DNA of 60,608 bases from Deltaproteobacteria bacterium (GCA_020845895.1 JADLEX010000158.1:1-60608), one strand, 5' to 3'. Positions 16,529-27,500 are shown, counted from the first letter of the stretch. The notes: generated by a model from the sequence alone, not told the origin. Translations and numbers: made by a program.

Positions 16529-18196
16529 TCACACCACGATGACTTCCTCGTAGAGGCCGAAGACCTCGCGCAGCGTGTCGGCGATTTCGCCGAGCGTCGC
16601 GTACGCCTCGACCGAGGCGAGGATGTGCGGCATCACGTTGTCCGTGCCCTGCGCCGCCGCCTTGAGTCCCGCGAGCGCGCTTTTCACCGCGTCGTTGTCA
16701 CGCCTCGCGCGCAGCGCGGCGAGCCGTTCGCGCTGTCCACGCTCGATCGACTCGTCGATGCGCAGCAGATTCGCGGGCGGTGCTTCGTCCTGCTGGAACT
16801 TGTTCACGCCGACGATCACGCGATCGCCGGTCTCGACCTCGAGCTGCCACGCATACGCGGCGTTCTGGATCTCGCGCTGCGGGAACCCCTGCATGATCGC
16901 CTCGACCATGCCGCCCATCTTGTCGATGCGTTCGATGTATGCCCACGCCTGCTTCTCGATCGCGTCGGTCATCGCCTCGACGTAGTAGCTGCCGGCCAGC
17001 GGGTCGACCGTGTCCGCCGCGCCCGATTCATACGCGATCACCTGCTGCGTGCGCAGGGCGATGGTAACCGACTCCGTGCTTGGCAGGGCAAGGGCTTCGT
17101 CGCGGCTGTTGGTGTGCAGGGACTGCGTGCCGCCCAGCACCCCCGCGAGCGCCTGGAGCGTGACGCGCACGATGTTGTTGTCGGGCTGCTGCGCGGTGAG
17201 CATCGATCCGGCGGTCTGCGTGTGGAAACGCAGCATCTGCGCGCGGGGATTGGTGGAGCCGAAGCGCTCCTTCATGATCTTCGCCCAGATGCGTCGCGCG
17301 GCGCGGAACTTGGCGACTTCTTCGAGCAGGTTGTTGTGCGCGTTGAAAAAGAACGAGAGCCTCCCGCCGAACTCATCGACGGTCATCCCCTGTTTCACCG
17401 CCGCGTCGACATACGCGATGCCGTCGGCCAGCGTAAACGCCACTTCCTGCGCGGCGGTGCAGCCCGCCTCGCGGATGTGGTAGCCCGAAATCGAGATGGT
17501 GTTCCACTTCGGCACGTGATCCTGGCACCACGCGAAGATGTCGGTGATGACGCGCATCGACTGCGCGGGCGGATAGATGTACGTGCCGCGCGCCATGTAT
17601 TCCTTCAGCAGGTCGTTCTGGATCGTGCCCTCGACGACCTTCGGGTCCACGCCTTGCTTCTTCGCGACGGCCACGTAGAAGGCGAGCAGGATGCCCGCCG
17701 TCGAGTTGATCGTCATCGACGTGCTGACCTTGTCGAGGGGCACGCCGGCCATGAGCGTTTCCATATCTTCCAGCGACGAGATCGCGACGCCGACTTTGCC
17801 GACCTCGCCGTGGGCCATCGGGTGATCGGAGTCGTAGCCCATCTGCGTGGGAAGGTCGAAGGCGACCGAGAGACCCGTCTGCCCCTGCGAGAGCAGGTAG
17901 AGGTATCGCTCGTTCGTCGATTTCGCGTCGCCGAATCCCGAGTACTGGCGCATGGTCCAGAACCGGCCGCGATACATCGTCGGCTGCACGCCGCGCGTGA
18001 AGGGGTAGTCGCCCGGGAATCCGAGCTGGTCGCCGTAGTCCCACCCGTCGCCCAGGTGCTCGGGCGTGTAGAGGCGGTCCACGGCGAAGTCGCTCGTCGA
18101 TTTGAAGTTCTTGCGCCGCTCCGGATTCTTTTCGAGCCCCTTGGCGACCTTCTGGTCCCATCGGGCGCGGGCCTCGGCGACTTTGGCCTTGTCCAT
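16529..18196 (-). CDS. Methylmalonyl-CoA mutase large subunit, catalytic domain
   Basis: A 555-residue adenosylcobalamin-dependent mutase subunit interconverting (R)-methylmalonyl-CoA and succinyl-CoA. It shows [20 protein letters not shown] (about 84-103) followed by [22 protein letters not shown] (about 131), [11 protein letters not shown] and [20 protein letters not shown]. The Tyr in the RQY motif is typical of methylmalonyl- rather than isobutyryl-CoA mutase. The C-terminal B12-binding domain of single-chain enzymes is missing, so it must pair with a separate cobalamin-binding subunit that is not in this window. GGAGGAA stands 6 bp before the ATG. It is convergent with the PilZ gene and alone on its strand locally. 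Confidence 0.9.
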   Translation of the reverse strand: MDKAKVAEARARWDQKVAKGLEKNPERRKNFKSTSDFAVDRLYTPEHLGDGWDYGDQLGFPGDYPFTRGVQPTMYRGRFWTMRQYSGFGDAKSTNERYLYLLSQGQTGLSVAFDLPTQMGYDSDHPMAHGEVGKVGVAISSLEDMETLMAGVPLDKVSTSMTINSTAGILLAFYVAVAKKQGVDPKVVEGTIQNDLLKEYMARGTYIYPPAQSMRVITDIFAWCQDHVPKWNTISISGYHIREAGCTAAQEVAFTLADGIAYVDAAVKQGMTVDEFGGRLSFFFNAHNNLLEEVAKFRAARRIWAKIMKERFGSTNPRAQMLRFHTQTAGSMLTAQQPDNNIVRVTLQALAGVLGGTQSLHTNSRDEALALPSTESVTIALRTQQVIAYESGAADTVDPLAGSYYVEAMTDAIEKQAWAYIERIDKMGGMVEAIMQGFPQREIQNAAYAWQLEVETGDRVIVGVNKFQQDEAPPANLLRIDESIERGQRERLAALRARRDNDAVKSALAGLKAAAQGTDNVMPHILASVEAYATLGEIADTLREVFGLYEEVIVV

Positions 18197-18383
18197 CGGA
18201 TTCCTCCGTCACGGGTATAGAAAAAAGCGGGATTCCCCTTCGCGCGGCCGGAGCGATCTTAGCGAAAATGCCCATGCGTGGGTAGGGGAAAGGGCGATTC
18301 GGACCGCTCGCTCCACGGTGCTCCGCGATCGCATCGCGCGCGCATCGGCGAAACGAAATATCCGATGTCCACATCAAATTATC

Positions 18384-18412
18384 TTGATTTTTTGTAATCA
18401 TCATTGCAAGAT
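18384..18412 (+). promoter_or_regulatory. Possible promoter in an AT-rich island
   Basis: TTGATT (18384-18389), a 17-bp spacer and CAAGAT (18407-18412), inside a clearly AT-richer stretch (about 18355-18420). The next gene starts at 18492 after GGGAGGGAG. The rest of the 295-bp divergent gap shows nothing else. Confidence 0.3.
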
Positions 18413-18491
18413 TTTGTCGCGTCGAAATCACCGCTCCGTTTTTCGGCGAAACGCGGGTTCGTGCGGGTTTTCCATCGGGAGGGAGTGCCTC

Positions 18492-19133
18492 ATGGCGACA
18501 CACGTGGCGTCGGGGGAGCGCATGCCGCTCACCCAAGTGTATCAGATGGTGCGGGGGATGATCGAAGTCGGCAAGTCCGATGACGCGATCGTCGCGGAGC
18601 TCGGCGCGCAGGGCATGGCGCACGATCAGGCGGCGACCATCGTCCATTCGGTTCACAGTCAGGTCGGGGGATCGGTGTCGTCACGGCCGATCACGGCCCA
18701 GGGTTCGGGCAACATCCTGCTCGCGGCGATGCTGGGCGCGGGCGCGGCGGTGATCTCCGGCATCGTCTGGGGTCTCATCGCCATCACCACGCAGCACGAG
18801 ATCGGCTTCGTGGCGTGGGGTGTCGGTCTCCTGTGCGGACTCGCGGTCTTCTACGGATCGGGGCGGGAAGGCGGCGCGGCGCTGCAGGCGGTGGCCGTGA
18901 TCGCGAGCCTCGCCGGCATCGCGATCGGCAAGTACATCGGCTTCGTCGCCGCTCTCAAGGCGCTCGTGACCGAAGAGGTCGGGCCCGAAGTCGCCGTGCA
19001 GGTGACGTACTTCTCGTCGAAGGTCTTCGCCTCGCTCGTCGAAAATCTCGGCGGGGTCTTCGGCCTGTACGATCTTCTGTGGATCGCGCTCGCGGTTTCG
19101 ACGGCGTTCAAGCTCAACGCGAAGAGACCCTAG
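18492..19133 (+). CDS. Integral membrane protein, function unknown
   Basis: A 213-residue protein. The first ~60 residues are soluble and amphipathic, including VYQMVRGMIEVGKSDDAIVAEL. This resembles short helix-turn modules found before membrane segments. Four hydrophobic helices follow: ILLAAMLGAGAAVISGIVWGL, GVGLLCGLAVFYG, AVAVIASLAGIAIGKYIGF and a C-terminal LYDLLWIALAVSTAF. A Gly-rich first helix and charged loops are notable. I do not recognise a family. The RBS GGGAGGGAG supports the ATG at 18492, and in-frame sequence upstream is not protein-like. It is convergent with ktrA. Confidence 0.75.
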   Translation: MATHVASGERMPLTQVYQMVRGMIEVGKSDDAIVAELGAQGMAHDQAATIVHSVHSQVGGSVSSRPITAQGSGNILLAAMLGAGAAVISGIVWGLIAITTQHEIGFVAWGVGLLCGLAVFYGSGREGGAALQAVAVIASLAGIAIGKYIGFVAALKALVTEEVGPEVAVQVTYFSSKVFASLVENLGGVFGLYDLLWIALAVSTAFKLNAKRP

Positions 19134-19145
19134 GCCGCGGCGGCG

Positions 19146-19847
19146 CTATCGCACCTGCTCCGGCGCGTTTTCGGCGACAAAGGTGCGCAGATTGATCGTT
19201 TTGCCGAGCAGCAGCATCGTGTCGCCCGCGCGCAGCGGCTGGCCCGGCGGCGGCGTGATCTGCGTCTCGACGACGACGCCCTCGGCCGTGCGCAGTTTGA
19301 TGCCGATTACGTAGATCTCGTACTGGTTGCGCAGGCGAAGATCGACGAGCGACTTCCCGTTCCACGCGGCGGGTACGGGAAATTCGATGATCTCGGCGTC
19401 GGCGGACAGCGGGATATTGTCGACCAGGTTGGGCCGCGTGATGCGCCGAAAGAGGTGATCGGCGGTGTCGCGCTCGGGAAACACGACGATGTGCGCGCCG
19501 AGTTCGGCGAGCGCCTCGGCTTTTTCCTCGGTGTCGGCCTGCGCGATGATCTGCTCGACATTGCTGTGCTTCTTGAGCTGATTGACGAGCAGCACGGCGA
19601 CGTCGAAGGAGCGTCGCATCGCGGCGATGGCGGTCTGCACGTTGAAGAACCCGAGCCGGAACATCACGTCCCAGTCGGTCACGTTGGCGCATACGGCGCG
19701 CGTGACGTGGGGCGAGACGCGCTTGACGAGGTTTTCGTCCTGGTCGCACGCGAGCACCGAATATCCGGCCTCGTAGAGCGACTGCGCCATTCGGTAGCCG
19801 AATCGCGAGAGGCCGAAAACCGCGAAAGATTTGTTGCCGTTCGACAT
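19146..19847 (-). CDS. ktrA: KtrA/TrkA-type potassium channel regulatory subunit
   Basis: A 233-residue cytoplasmic RCK protein gating potassium uptake. The Rossmann RCK_N domain (about 7-130) starts FAVFGLSRFGYRMA and has ACDQDENLVKRV, with the acidic residue expected at the end of beta 2 for NAD or adenine nucleotide binding. TrkA_C (about 145-228) follows, with the typical GKSLVDLRLR and GDTMLLLG. The second Gly of GxGxxG is Ser (GLSRFG). It lies 37 bp downstream of ktrB with GAGGA before the ATG, so the pair should be one operon and one complex. Confidence 0.9.
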   Translation of the reverse strand: MSNGNKSFAVFGLSRFGYRMAQSLYEAGYSVLACDQDENLVKRVSPHVTRAVCANVTDWDVMFRLGFFNVQTAIAAMRRSFDVAVLLVNQLKKHSNVEQIIAQADTEEKAEALAELGAHIVVFPERDTADHLFRRITRPNLVDNIPLSADAEIIEFPVPAAWNGKSLVDLRLRNQYEIYVIGIKLRTAEGVVVETQITPPPGQPLRAGDTMLLLGKTINLRTFVAENAPEQVR

Positions 19848-19884
19848 GGATCCTCATTTCGCCGCGAACGCGCGCCGCGCGCCG

Positions 19885-21240
19885 TCAGCCCGTCAGCACT
19901 TCCTCTTCCGGATACACATACGCCCACTCGGGCTTTTCGCCGATGATCGACGACGCCAGCACGAGCGGTCCGACGCGCCCGACAAACATCATGAGAATGA
20001 GCACGCAATGCCCCGAGGGCGTGAAATACGGCGTCAGGCCCGTGGAGAGACCGACCGTCCCGATCGCGCTGATGACTTCGAACAGGTGCCCGAGAAAATA
20101 CCCCCGGCTCTCGGCGTGGGGAATCGCCGCGAACTCGGTCAATTGCAGGAGCAGCACGCCGGTGAACGCGATCGACGCCTGAAGCGCGGCCACGGCGAGC
20201 GCCTTCGACACCTGCGCGTGGGGGATGCTGCGTCCCCCGACTTCGACGCGTGGGCGGTTGTTGATCCACGAACGCACGAGATTGACGATGATCACCGCGG
20301 TGGTGGTTTTTACGCCGCCGCCGGTCGAGGCGGGCGACGCGCCGATGAACATGAGGAAGATGACGAGCAGGAGCGTTGCGTTGGTGAGCTGGCCCGTGTC
20401 CACGGTGTTGAACCCGGCGGTGCGCGATGTGACCGAGAGAAATGTCGCCGAGAGGATCTTCTCGTGCCAGGGCATCTGGAATGCCGGGCCGTACCACTCC
20501 ATGACCAGGATGATCGCCGCGCCGCCGAAAATCAGCACCGCCGTGGTAGAAAGGACGATGCGGGAGTGCAACGACAGGTTCCATCGTTTGCCGCGGCGAT
20601 GGCGCGTCAGTATCCAGCCGCCGATTTCGACGGCGACCACGTAGCCGATACCGCCCAGCACAATCAGCGCCATGATCGTCGCGTTGACCAGCCAGTCGCC
20701 CCGATACGAGATGAGATTGTCGGACAGCAATCCGAAGCCCGCGTTGCAGAACGCGGACACCGAGTGGAAGACGGCCATCCAAAGGGCGTTGTCCACGTCG
20801 TGGTCCCACACGAAGCGTGTGAACAGCAGCGCGGCGCCCACGGCTTCGGCCGCCGCGGTGAACGCCACGATCCGCTTCAGAAACATGCCCGGCGAAACCT
20901 GTGCCACGTCGCCCATCGTGTCGCGCATGATGAGCCCGCCGTGGAGTGTCACGCGGCCGCGCAGAAACAGCAGAATCCAGTTCGAAAGCGTGAGAACGCC
21001 GAGGCCGCCGATCTGGATGAGCAGGAGCAGCAGGACCTGACCGACGCCCGAGAGTTCGCGGCCGATGTCGATGATCGAAAGCCCCGTCACGCACACGGCG
21101 CTGGTCGCGGTGAAGGCCGCGATGAGCCACGGCGGGCGCGTCATCAGGTCGGTGAACCCGAAAAAACGAAGCCCGATCGTGCCCAGGAGGATCGCCGCGG
21201 CGAATGTGATGACGACCTGAAGAGCCGGACGATATCGCAC
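19885..21240 (-). CDS. ktrB: TrkH/KtrB-type potassium uptake membrane subunit
   Basis: A 451-residue inner-membrane protein with the four-fold M1-P-M2 repeat of Trk/Ktr transporters. The four P-loops are recognisable: TSAVCVTGLS (about 46), HSVSAFCNAGFG (about 159), SVTSRTAGFN (about 271) and VISAIGTVGLST (about 388), each with the conserved selectivity Gly. IGASPASTGGGVKTTT contains the gating-loop Gly/Ser region. It starts with GTG at 21240, with GGGAG about 10 bp upstream, and no better ATG is near. It is followed by the RCK subunit KtrA. Together they should import potassium, coupled to sodium or proton. Confidence 0.92.
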   Translation of the reverse strand: MRYRPALQVVITFAAAILLGTIGLRFFGFTDLMTRPPWLIAAFTATSAVCVTGLSIIDIGRELSGVGQVLLLLLIQIGGLGVLTLSNWILLFLRGRVTLHGGLIMRDTMGDVAQVSPGMFLKRIVAFTAAAEAVGAALLFTRFVWDHDVDNALWMAVFHSVSAFCNAGFGLLSDNLISYRGDWLVNATIMALIVLGGIGYVVAVEIGGWILTRHRRGKRWNLSLHSRIVLSTTAVLIFGGAAIILVMEWYGPAFQMPWHEKILSATFLSVTSRTAGFNTVDTGQLTNATLLLVIFLMFIGASPASTGGGVKTTTAVIIVNLVRSWINNRPRVEVGGRSIPHAQVSKALAVAALQASIAFTGVLLLQLTEFAAIPHAESRGYFLGHLFEVISAIGTVGLSTGLTPYFTPSGHCVLILMMFVGRVGPLVLASSIIGEKPEWAYVYPEEEVLTG

Positions 21241-21656
21241 GGACGATGGACTCCCAATGGCTGAAAAAACCGGTTAACCCCTAACCCGACCCGGGCGCGG
21301 CGTCAATGCAAATGGTCGCCCGAGATCCCGCGGAAAGAGCAAGTGAGACTGACCAAAATTGAATGTCGGTCATCACAATGGTGATATTCCATACAAATTT
21401 CTTCGACAACCCCATGATTCCAAGCCGAACAGAGACCGCGGAATACCGGCTCGAACCGCAATTTCCTGCCGATCGGCTGTTCGGGAGTGGAGGATAAAAC
21501 CAAAATGGCGATCCGGTCAGAAAAGGCTGTACTCGCGGAATGAAACCATGCTAGGATTCCTATCGAGCAATGCAGGGGCGCATGGTCGGGCCGCCCGTCG
21601 TCGGGGGTGCTTGTCTGTGCCCGACGCACGAAATTCGGGACGGAGCGGAGAGAGCG
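21241..21656. other. Divergent intergenic region (416 bp)
   Basis: It separates ktrB (minus) from the repeat lipoprotein (plus). It is AT-richer than its surroundings. It contains the short palindrome ATCAC-aatg-GTGAT around 21373 next to a TTGAAT, and a TGcTAGGAT extended -10 at 21549. No ORF with protein-like composition, tRNA or riboswitch fold was seen. Confidence 0.6.
21549..21557 (+). promoter_or_regulatory. Extended -10 element, probable promoter of the repeat lipoprotein
   Basis: TG-C-TAGGAT at 21549-21557 with no clear -35, as expected for an extended -10 promoter. The start codon is 100 bp downstream. Confidence 0.3.
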
Positions 21657-23579
21657 ATGAAGTTCTTCTCTCGTGCATTGGCCGTGGCCTTGGTCCTGGC
21701 GGCGGCATTCGTACCTCTCGGATGCGATTGTGGATGCGGGGACGACGACGACGACGGCGGCAAGGCGAAAGCCCCCGACGACGACACGGACGACGACACC
21801 GACGACGATACATCCGACGACGACCTCGATGACGACGACACCAGCGGTGCGCCGGTCACCACGGCGGATCCCGAGGGCGATATCTACGGCGACTCGGTGA
21901 CCGTGACGCTGACCGCGGTCGACGACACGACGACGAATCCCACCATCTTTTACACCACGGACGGATCGCTGCCGTTGGTGGGAGCGCCCGACACGCAGTC
22001 CGGTCTCAGCCCGCTCGAACTCACGCCTTTCACGGAAAACACGACGCTTCAGTTCTTCGCGGTGGATGAAGACGACATCCAGGAGGATGTGAACACCGAA
22101 GAATACGTGATCGACACCGAAGCGCCGGAGACGACCGCGGACGAGCCCGGAGGGTTCTACAACATCGCCGTCGACGTGGTTCTCACATCGACGGACGACA
22201 CGGACGACGCGCCGACGATTTACTACCGCACCGACGGCGGCGATCCGGCCATCGGAGATCCCGACACCGAGGTCGGCGACAGTTCCGTGGACCTGGGCTC
22301 GCAATTCGACAACTTCACGCTGAAATTTTTCGCGGTGGACGAATTCGGCCACGAAGAGGACATGAAGACCGAGGAGTACGTGTTCGATCTCAACGCGCCG
22401 AATACCGTGGCGGTTCCGCCCGGCGGCGTGTTCGCCGCGCCCATCGACATCACGCTCACGTCCACCGACAACGACGACCCGGTGCCGACGATCTACTACC
22501 GCACCGACGGCGGCGCGCCGGGCATCGGCAATCCCGACACGCTGTCGGGCAACAGCCCGGTGACCATCGAGGATGTGGGCGCCAACACCACGCTCCGGTT
22601 CTTCGCGGTGGACGATTCCGACAACCAGGAGTTCCTCAAGGAAGAGATCTACATCTTCGATTTCGACGCGCCGGTCTGCGACGCCACTCCCGTCGAGGGT
22701 GTTTACAACGGGCCTTACCCGCCCCAGTCGATCGGTCCGCTGGAAGTGACGCTCGATTGCCCCGACAACCTCGCCGAGCCCGCGACCATCTACTACACCG
22801 TCAACGGCACGCCGCCCGTCATCGGCGATCCCGGCACCTACTCGGCCGAATCGCCCGTCACGATCGAATTGCCGCGCACGACCGACGTGCGTTTTTTCGC
22901 CGTCGATCAGGCGGGGCACCAGACCGCCGAAGAGACGCGCAGCTACGAGATCCTATACTGGGACGACTTCGAGCCATGGCTGACCGGCATGGCGCCCGGT
23001 TACCCCTGGTACAGCTTCACCGATCCGTGGAGCTGCACAATCCCGACGATCGAAACCATCACCACGGTGCCCGGCGGCAAGGTCGTGCGCATGGTGGACA
23101 TCAATTTCGCCTGCCCCGAGGGCGACAGCTACGCGAGTCTGCTGGTGGACGGCGCCTTCCCGTGGCCCGACCAGATCGGGTTCCAATTCGACATGCGTCT
23201 GCGAGCCGGTCAGGTCGGCGGCTTCGGCAGCTACTATTACGAAGACCCGAACCAGCCCTGGCGAACCATCGTGTACTTCCGCGAAGGCAACATCGAGGCC
23301 TTCGACATGGCGCAAAACGGCGGCGCCGGCGACTGGGTCACCTGCCAAACGGGATTCACGATCAACGACTGGTACGCGATCGACGTGCGCGTCGACCGGT
23401 CCAACGAGTCGTATTCGGTCTTCATCAACGGCGCGCTCTCGGCCTGTTCGGATCTCCAGACCTTCCACGACGGGCTCGGCGACCCGAGCGACATGAGCGG
23501 CGCGAAGTTCGTGACCGAGGGTTCGTCCAACGGCACCTTCGAGGCGAACAACTTCCGTATCTACGACACGACGTTGTAA
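21657..23579 (+). CDS. Asp-rich lipoprotein with four chitobiase-C-like repeats and a LamG-like domain
   Basis: A 640-residue surface lipoprotein. The lipobox FVPLGC (Cys23) is followed by DCGCG and an Asp-rich linker (about 29-62). Four repeats of about 90 residues follow (about 65-430). Each contains a version of PTIYYRTDG-(x)-P-IG-PDT, then TLRFFAVDD-x-G/N-x-E and a closing Y-DxxAP, the pattern of chitobiase/beta-hexosaminidase C-terminal (Fn3-like) domains. The C-terminal ~200 residues resemble a concanavalin/LamG jelly roll: WDDFEPW, IGFQFDMRLRAGQVGGFG, VRVDRSNESYSVFINGAL. No catalytic domain is seen, so it probably binds glycans or cell surfaces. The ATG at 21657 is preceded by CGGAGAGAG and starts the signal peptide. 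Confidence 0.82.
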   Translation: MKFFSRALAVALVLAAAFVPLGCDCGCGDDDDDGGKAKAPDDDTDDDTDDDTSDDDLDDDDTSGAPVTTADPEGDIYGDSVTVTLTAVDDTTTNPTIFYTTDGSLPLVGAPDTQSGLSPLELTPFTENTTLQFFAVDEDDIQEDVNTEEYVIDTEAPETTADEPGGFYNIAVDVVLTSTDDTDDAPTIYYRTDGGDPAIGDPDTEVGDSSVDLGSQFDNFTLKFFAVDEFGHEEDMKTEEYVFDLNAPNTVAVPPGGVFAAPIDITLTSTDNDDPVPTIYYRTDGGAPGIGNPDTLSGNSPVTIEDVGANTTLRFFAVDDSDNQEFLKEEIYIFDFDAPVCDATPVEGVYNGPYPPQSIGPLEVTLDCPDNLAEPATIYYTVNGTPPVIGDPGTYSAESPVTIELPRTTDVRFFAVDQAGHQTAEETRSYEILYWDDFEPWLTGMAPGYPWYSFTDPWSCTIPTIETITTVPGGKVVRMVDINFACPEGDSYASLLVDGAFPWPDQIGFQFDMRLRAGQVGGFGSYYYEDPNQPWRTIVYFREGNIEAFDMAQNGGAGDWVTCQTGFTINDWYAIDVRVDRSNESYSVFINGALSACSDLQTFHDGLGDPSDMSGAKFVTEGSSNGTFEANNFRIYDTTL

Positions 23580-23603
23580 GATCGCTTGTCGCCCATCCGA
23601 ATC

Positions 23604-23629
23604 GGGGGACCGGCGTGCGTCGGTCCCCC
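23604..23629 (+). terminator. Hairpin terminator-like structure
   Basis: GGGGGACCG (23604-23612) pairs perfectly with CGGTCCCCC (23621-23629) over an 8-nt loop. No T-tract follows directly, so it may instead only stabilise the 3' end. Confidence 0.5.
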
Positions 23630-23662
23630 GGTCGTTTGGACCCTGCGCGGACGGAGGCGATC

Positions 23663-24448
23663 ATGCGCGTGTCGGATCTGTTCATCCATCCCATCAAAAG
23701 CTGCCGGGGCATTCGCGTGGAGCGGATGACTTTCGGTCCCTTCGGTCCCACGAACGACCGCGCGTGGATGGTCGTGACCCCCGGCGGCGACATGATCGCG
23801 CAGGCCAGGCATCCGCGCCTGTGCCTCGTCAATACGGCGCTCGACAAAGACGGCGCGCTGACGGTCGGCGAGGATGCCCTGGGCACGCTGCGCATCGCGC
23901 CGGAGGCCGCGGGCAAGGTGCGGCGCAAGGCGCGAATCCGCCTGGACCGCGTGGACGCGATCGACGAAGGCGCGGCGGCGGCCCAGTGGTTCACCGAGCT
24001 GCTCGGCGAACCCGCGCGGCTCGTGCGGGTCGATCCCACGGGATCGCGCATGTCCAGCCGTGTGACGCGCGCGCCCGTCGCGTTTGCCGATCTGGGCTCC
24101 GTGCTCGTTGTGTCGTCGGCGTCGCTGGGCGATCTCAACGCCCGACTCGAAACGCCGCTCCCGATGGACCGCTTCCGCCCGAACATCGTGGTCGAGGGTT
24201 GCGCCCCCTATGCCGAGGATGACTGGAAAAAGATCCGGATCGGCGACGTGACCCTGCGGGGCATGATCCGGTGCGCGCGGTGCGTCGTGACGACGACGAA
24301 TCAGGAGACCGCCGAACGGGCCGACGAGCCGCTGCGTACGCTGGCGTCGTATCGCAAGCCCGCGCTGCGCGGGGGGCCGGTTTTCGGGAAGTATTTCGCT
24401 TACGCGGACGGCGATGCGGTGTGCACGGGGGACGACGTCCGCATCTGA
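23663..24448 (+). CDS. MOSC-domain protein (YcbX/mARC-like)
   Basis: A 261-residue protein with the N-terminal beta-barrel domain of MOSC proteins (IHPIKSCRGIRVERM; FGPTNDRAWMVV) and a C-terminal MOSC domain with MDRFRPNIVVEG, IRIGDVTLRGMIRCARCVVTT and LASYRKP. In this family the Cys within the RCxRCxxTT motif coordinates the molybdenum cofactor, and the proteins reduce N-hydroxylated compounds or handle activated sulfur. Electron-transfer domains (2Fe-2S or b5-like) are absent here, so a partner reductase would be needed. ACGGAGG stands before the ATG. No molybdenum cofactor genes are in the window. Confidence 0.88.
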   Translation: MRVSDLFIHPIKSCRGIRVERMTFGPFGPTNDRAWMVVTPGGDMIAQARHPRLCLVNTALDKDGALTVGEDALGTLRIAPEAAGKVRRKARIRLDRVDAIDEGAAAAQWFTELLGEPARLVRVDPTGSRMSSRVTRAPVAFADLGSVLVVSSASLGDLNARLETPLPMDRFRPNIVVEGCAPYAEDDWKKIRIGDVTLRGMIRCARCVVTTTNQETAERADEPLRTLASYRKPALRGGPVFGKYFAYADGDAVCTGDDVRI

Positions 24449-24551
24449 GGCTGTGCGAATCGGCGAATTTCCCATCTCCTTGTCGAACATCCGCTTTCGG
24501 GTGTAACCCTGCGTTTCCTCTCCGCGCGTGGGTACGCGGGGGCGCGAACGC

Positions 24552-27500
24552 ATGGGCAATCGCATCGTCGGAGGCAAATACGAGCTGCTTCGCCGCTTGG
24601 GGCGAGGCGGCATGGCCGAGGTGTATCTCGGGCGCATGGCCGGCGCGGCGCGGTTCCAGAAGACCTTCGCCGTCAAGCTCGTCCTTCCGCACCTGATCGA
24701 GAGCCCCAACGACGTGGCGCTCTTCGTGGACGAGGCGAAGCTCGTCGCCCAGCTCACGCACTCGAACATCGTGCAGGTCTTCGACTTCGGCGTGGACGGC
24801 GAGGATATTTTTCTCGTCATGGAGTACGTCGAGGGCTGCACGCTTCGGGCGCTTCTCACCGCCTGCGCGAATCGCGGGCGGACCGCGCCGCTCGACATCG
24901 CCCTGTTCGTCATGTCGCAAGTCTGCAGGGGACTCGACTACGCGCACCGCAAGCGCGACGACGAGGGACGTCCTCTCGCGCTCATCCATCGCGATCTCGA
25001 CCCCAACAACGTGCTGATTTCGGACGAGGGCGAGGTCAAGATCAGCGACTTCGGGATCGCGCGCTCGGCCACGCAGGCGCACCACAGCGACTCGGGCGCG
25101 TTGCGCGGCAAGGTGTTCTACATGCCGCCCGAGGCGATCGCGGCCCGGCCGGTGGACCAGCGGGCCGACCAGTTCATCCTGGGCGCGGTGTTCTACGAGG
25201 TGCTCACCGGCAAGAAGGCGTTCGCCACGGAACCGGTTCCCTGGGGCGTGTTCGAGAAGATCCGCAAAGGCGAGTACGAGCCCGTCCGCACGGCCAATCC
25301 GTCGGTGCCCGCCGAGGTCGAAACGGTGGTGGACCGCCTGCTCGCCGTGCAGCCCGAACGCAGGTTCGCCAATTCCGGCGACATGCTCGCGCAGATCGAG
25401 ATGCTGCGCCGCATTCATGGCGGCGGGGCCGACGCCACAGTGCTCGGAGATTTCCTCCGCCGCGTGGTGCGCGAGGGGGGGACCTGGATGGGCACGCCCG
25501 CGCCGGGACTCGCGCCTCCCGCCGGGGCGGGCCGATCGACGACCTGGTCGACGGATTTCGACACCTCGCCGGGGATCGCGTCCCGCGAATCGATGCCGGC
25601 CGCCGGGATTCCAGTCCCGGATTTCGCCGGACTCGAAACGGCGCCCCCGGGTATTTCCACACAGCCCTTCGGCAATTCCTCACGGCCCTCGGGTCTTTCC
25701 ACTCATTCCCGCGCGCCCATCGTCGCCCCCGGTGCGGCGGGTCCCGACGACGCGGTCCGCCTCGATCCGATGGATCTCGCGCGGCTTTCCGATCTTTTGG
25801 TGGAGTCGCCCATCGAGGAAACCGGCACCGCCGACGGCGAGGTGCGCGACGGCGTCATCGCCGCGATCTGTTATCGGATCGCCGAGTCCGGCGCCGCATC
25901 GGAGGCGCGATCCGACGACCTTCACGCGCACATGCGGCGCGTGATCGAGCGCGTCCTGCACGGACGCGGCGCGGCGACGACGCCATGGTCCGAATCGCGT
26001 CTCATCGCCGTGTGGGGTCTCGCCTCGAACATCGAGGACGCCGCCGCGCGGGCCGTCGCGTGTTCGCTCGAACTCGTCGAGGTGGCGCGGCATCTGTCGG
26101 GCATCTCGCACTCGCCCGGCGCGCTGGAGCTGCGTGTGGGCATCGGCGCCGGTCAGGCGGTGTGCGAATGGCGTTCGGACCGGCACGTCGTCGTCGAGGG
26201 CGAACCGATCGAGGCCACCCGCGCGATGTGCGCGCTGGCCGACGCGAACGAGATCGTCGTCTCCGCGCGCGTTCACGAAGCCTGCCGCGACCGCTTTCGC
26301 TGGGCGACGCCCGCGCAGGATCGCGCCGGCGATCTGTTCGTGCCCGCCGGGCATGCCCCCTGGGCGCTGGCGTCCGTCGCCGGAGCAAAGGGGGCGGCGG
26401 CGCCGCCGCTGGTCGGCCGCGATGACGAACTCGCATTGCTGCGCGCGGCGTGGGACCTCATTCGCGCCCGCACCGACCGCAATCGACGCGGCGGCGCGGT
26501 GCACCACATTCTGGAAGTCGGCGGCGAGGCGGGTTCCGGCAAGACCCGTCTCGTCGAGGAGTTCATCGCCGCCATCGCCGAGGATCCCCCGCTCGTTCTG
26601 CGTGCCTTCGCGCATGCCCACGATCCGCGGCCCTTCGCGGCGTGGACGACGCTGCTCGCGGGATTTCTCGGGGTGCCGGAGGACGACGACGATGGCTGGA
26701 AAGTCGCCCTGCTCGCCGTCGCGAACGACGTCGCCGACACGCGCTCACGAACGGCGTTCGAGGAATCGGTGCCGATTCTCGCGTCGCTTGCCGCCGCGAC
26801 GCGTCTCTACACCACGTTGACCTGGCCGGCCGAGGAAGCCGACGAGACCGAGTGGTTCATCGCGCTGCGTAACTTCGTGCGTGCGCTGGCGTGGTCGCAT
26901 CGGCCTCTGCTGCTCGTCTTCGAGGACATGCAGTGGCTCGACGCCGCGTCGCGCCGGGCGCTCGAGTTCGTGCTGCAAAACTGCGACGTGAGGCAGGGAA
27001 TTTTCGTCGTCGGACTCGAACGGGGCGGCGACGACGCGCCCGGTCACGGACCGAATCCGCACGCGCACTACGCCACGAGGGAGCGCATCCGGCTCACCCC
27101 GCTCGGCGAAGAGTCGGCGCGCGACCTGCTTCGCGCCCTGCTCCCCGGCCTCGAGGATCGCACCGAGTCGCCCGTCGACGCGCGGCGCGGCGATCCCGGC
27201 ACGGTGCGCGAGGAAACGCGCGGTTTCCTGTCGCGTTACGACCTGACCTGGCGGCGTGTGCGCGCGGGGATTCTGGAGAGGTCCGGCGGCAATCCGTATC
27301 TGTTGCTCGAACTCATCCGCGCGATCCGCGAAAACGGCGATCTCGTCTGCGAAAACGGGCGATGGCGATTCACGAGTCCGCAGGTGGGGCTGGCCCTGCC
27401 CGCGACGGCCATCGATCTGGCCCTCGCCCGCGTCGATCGCCTCGGCCCCGAGCCCAAGCGCGCGCTGCACATCGCCGCCGTGCTCGGCGCGTCCTTCGTC

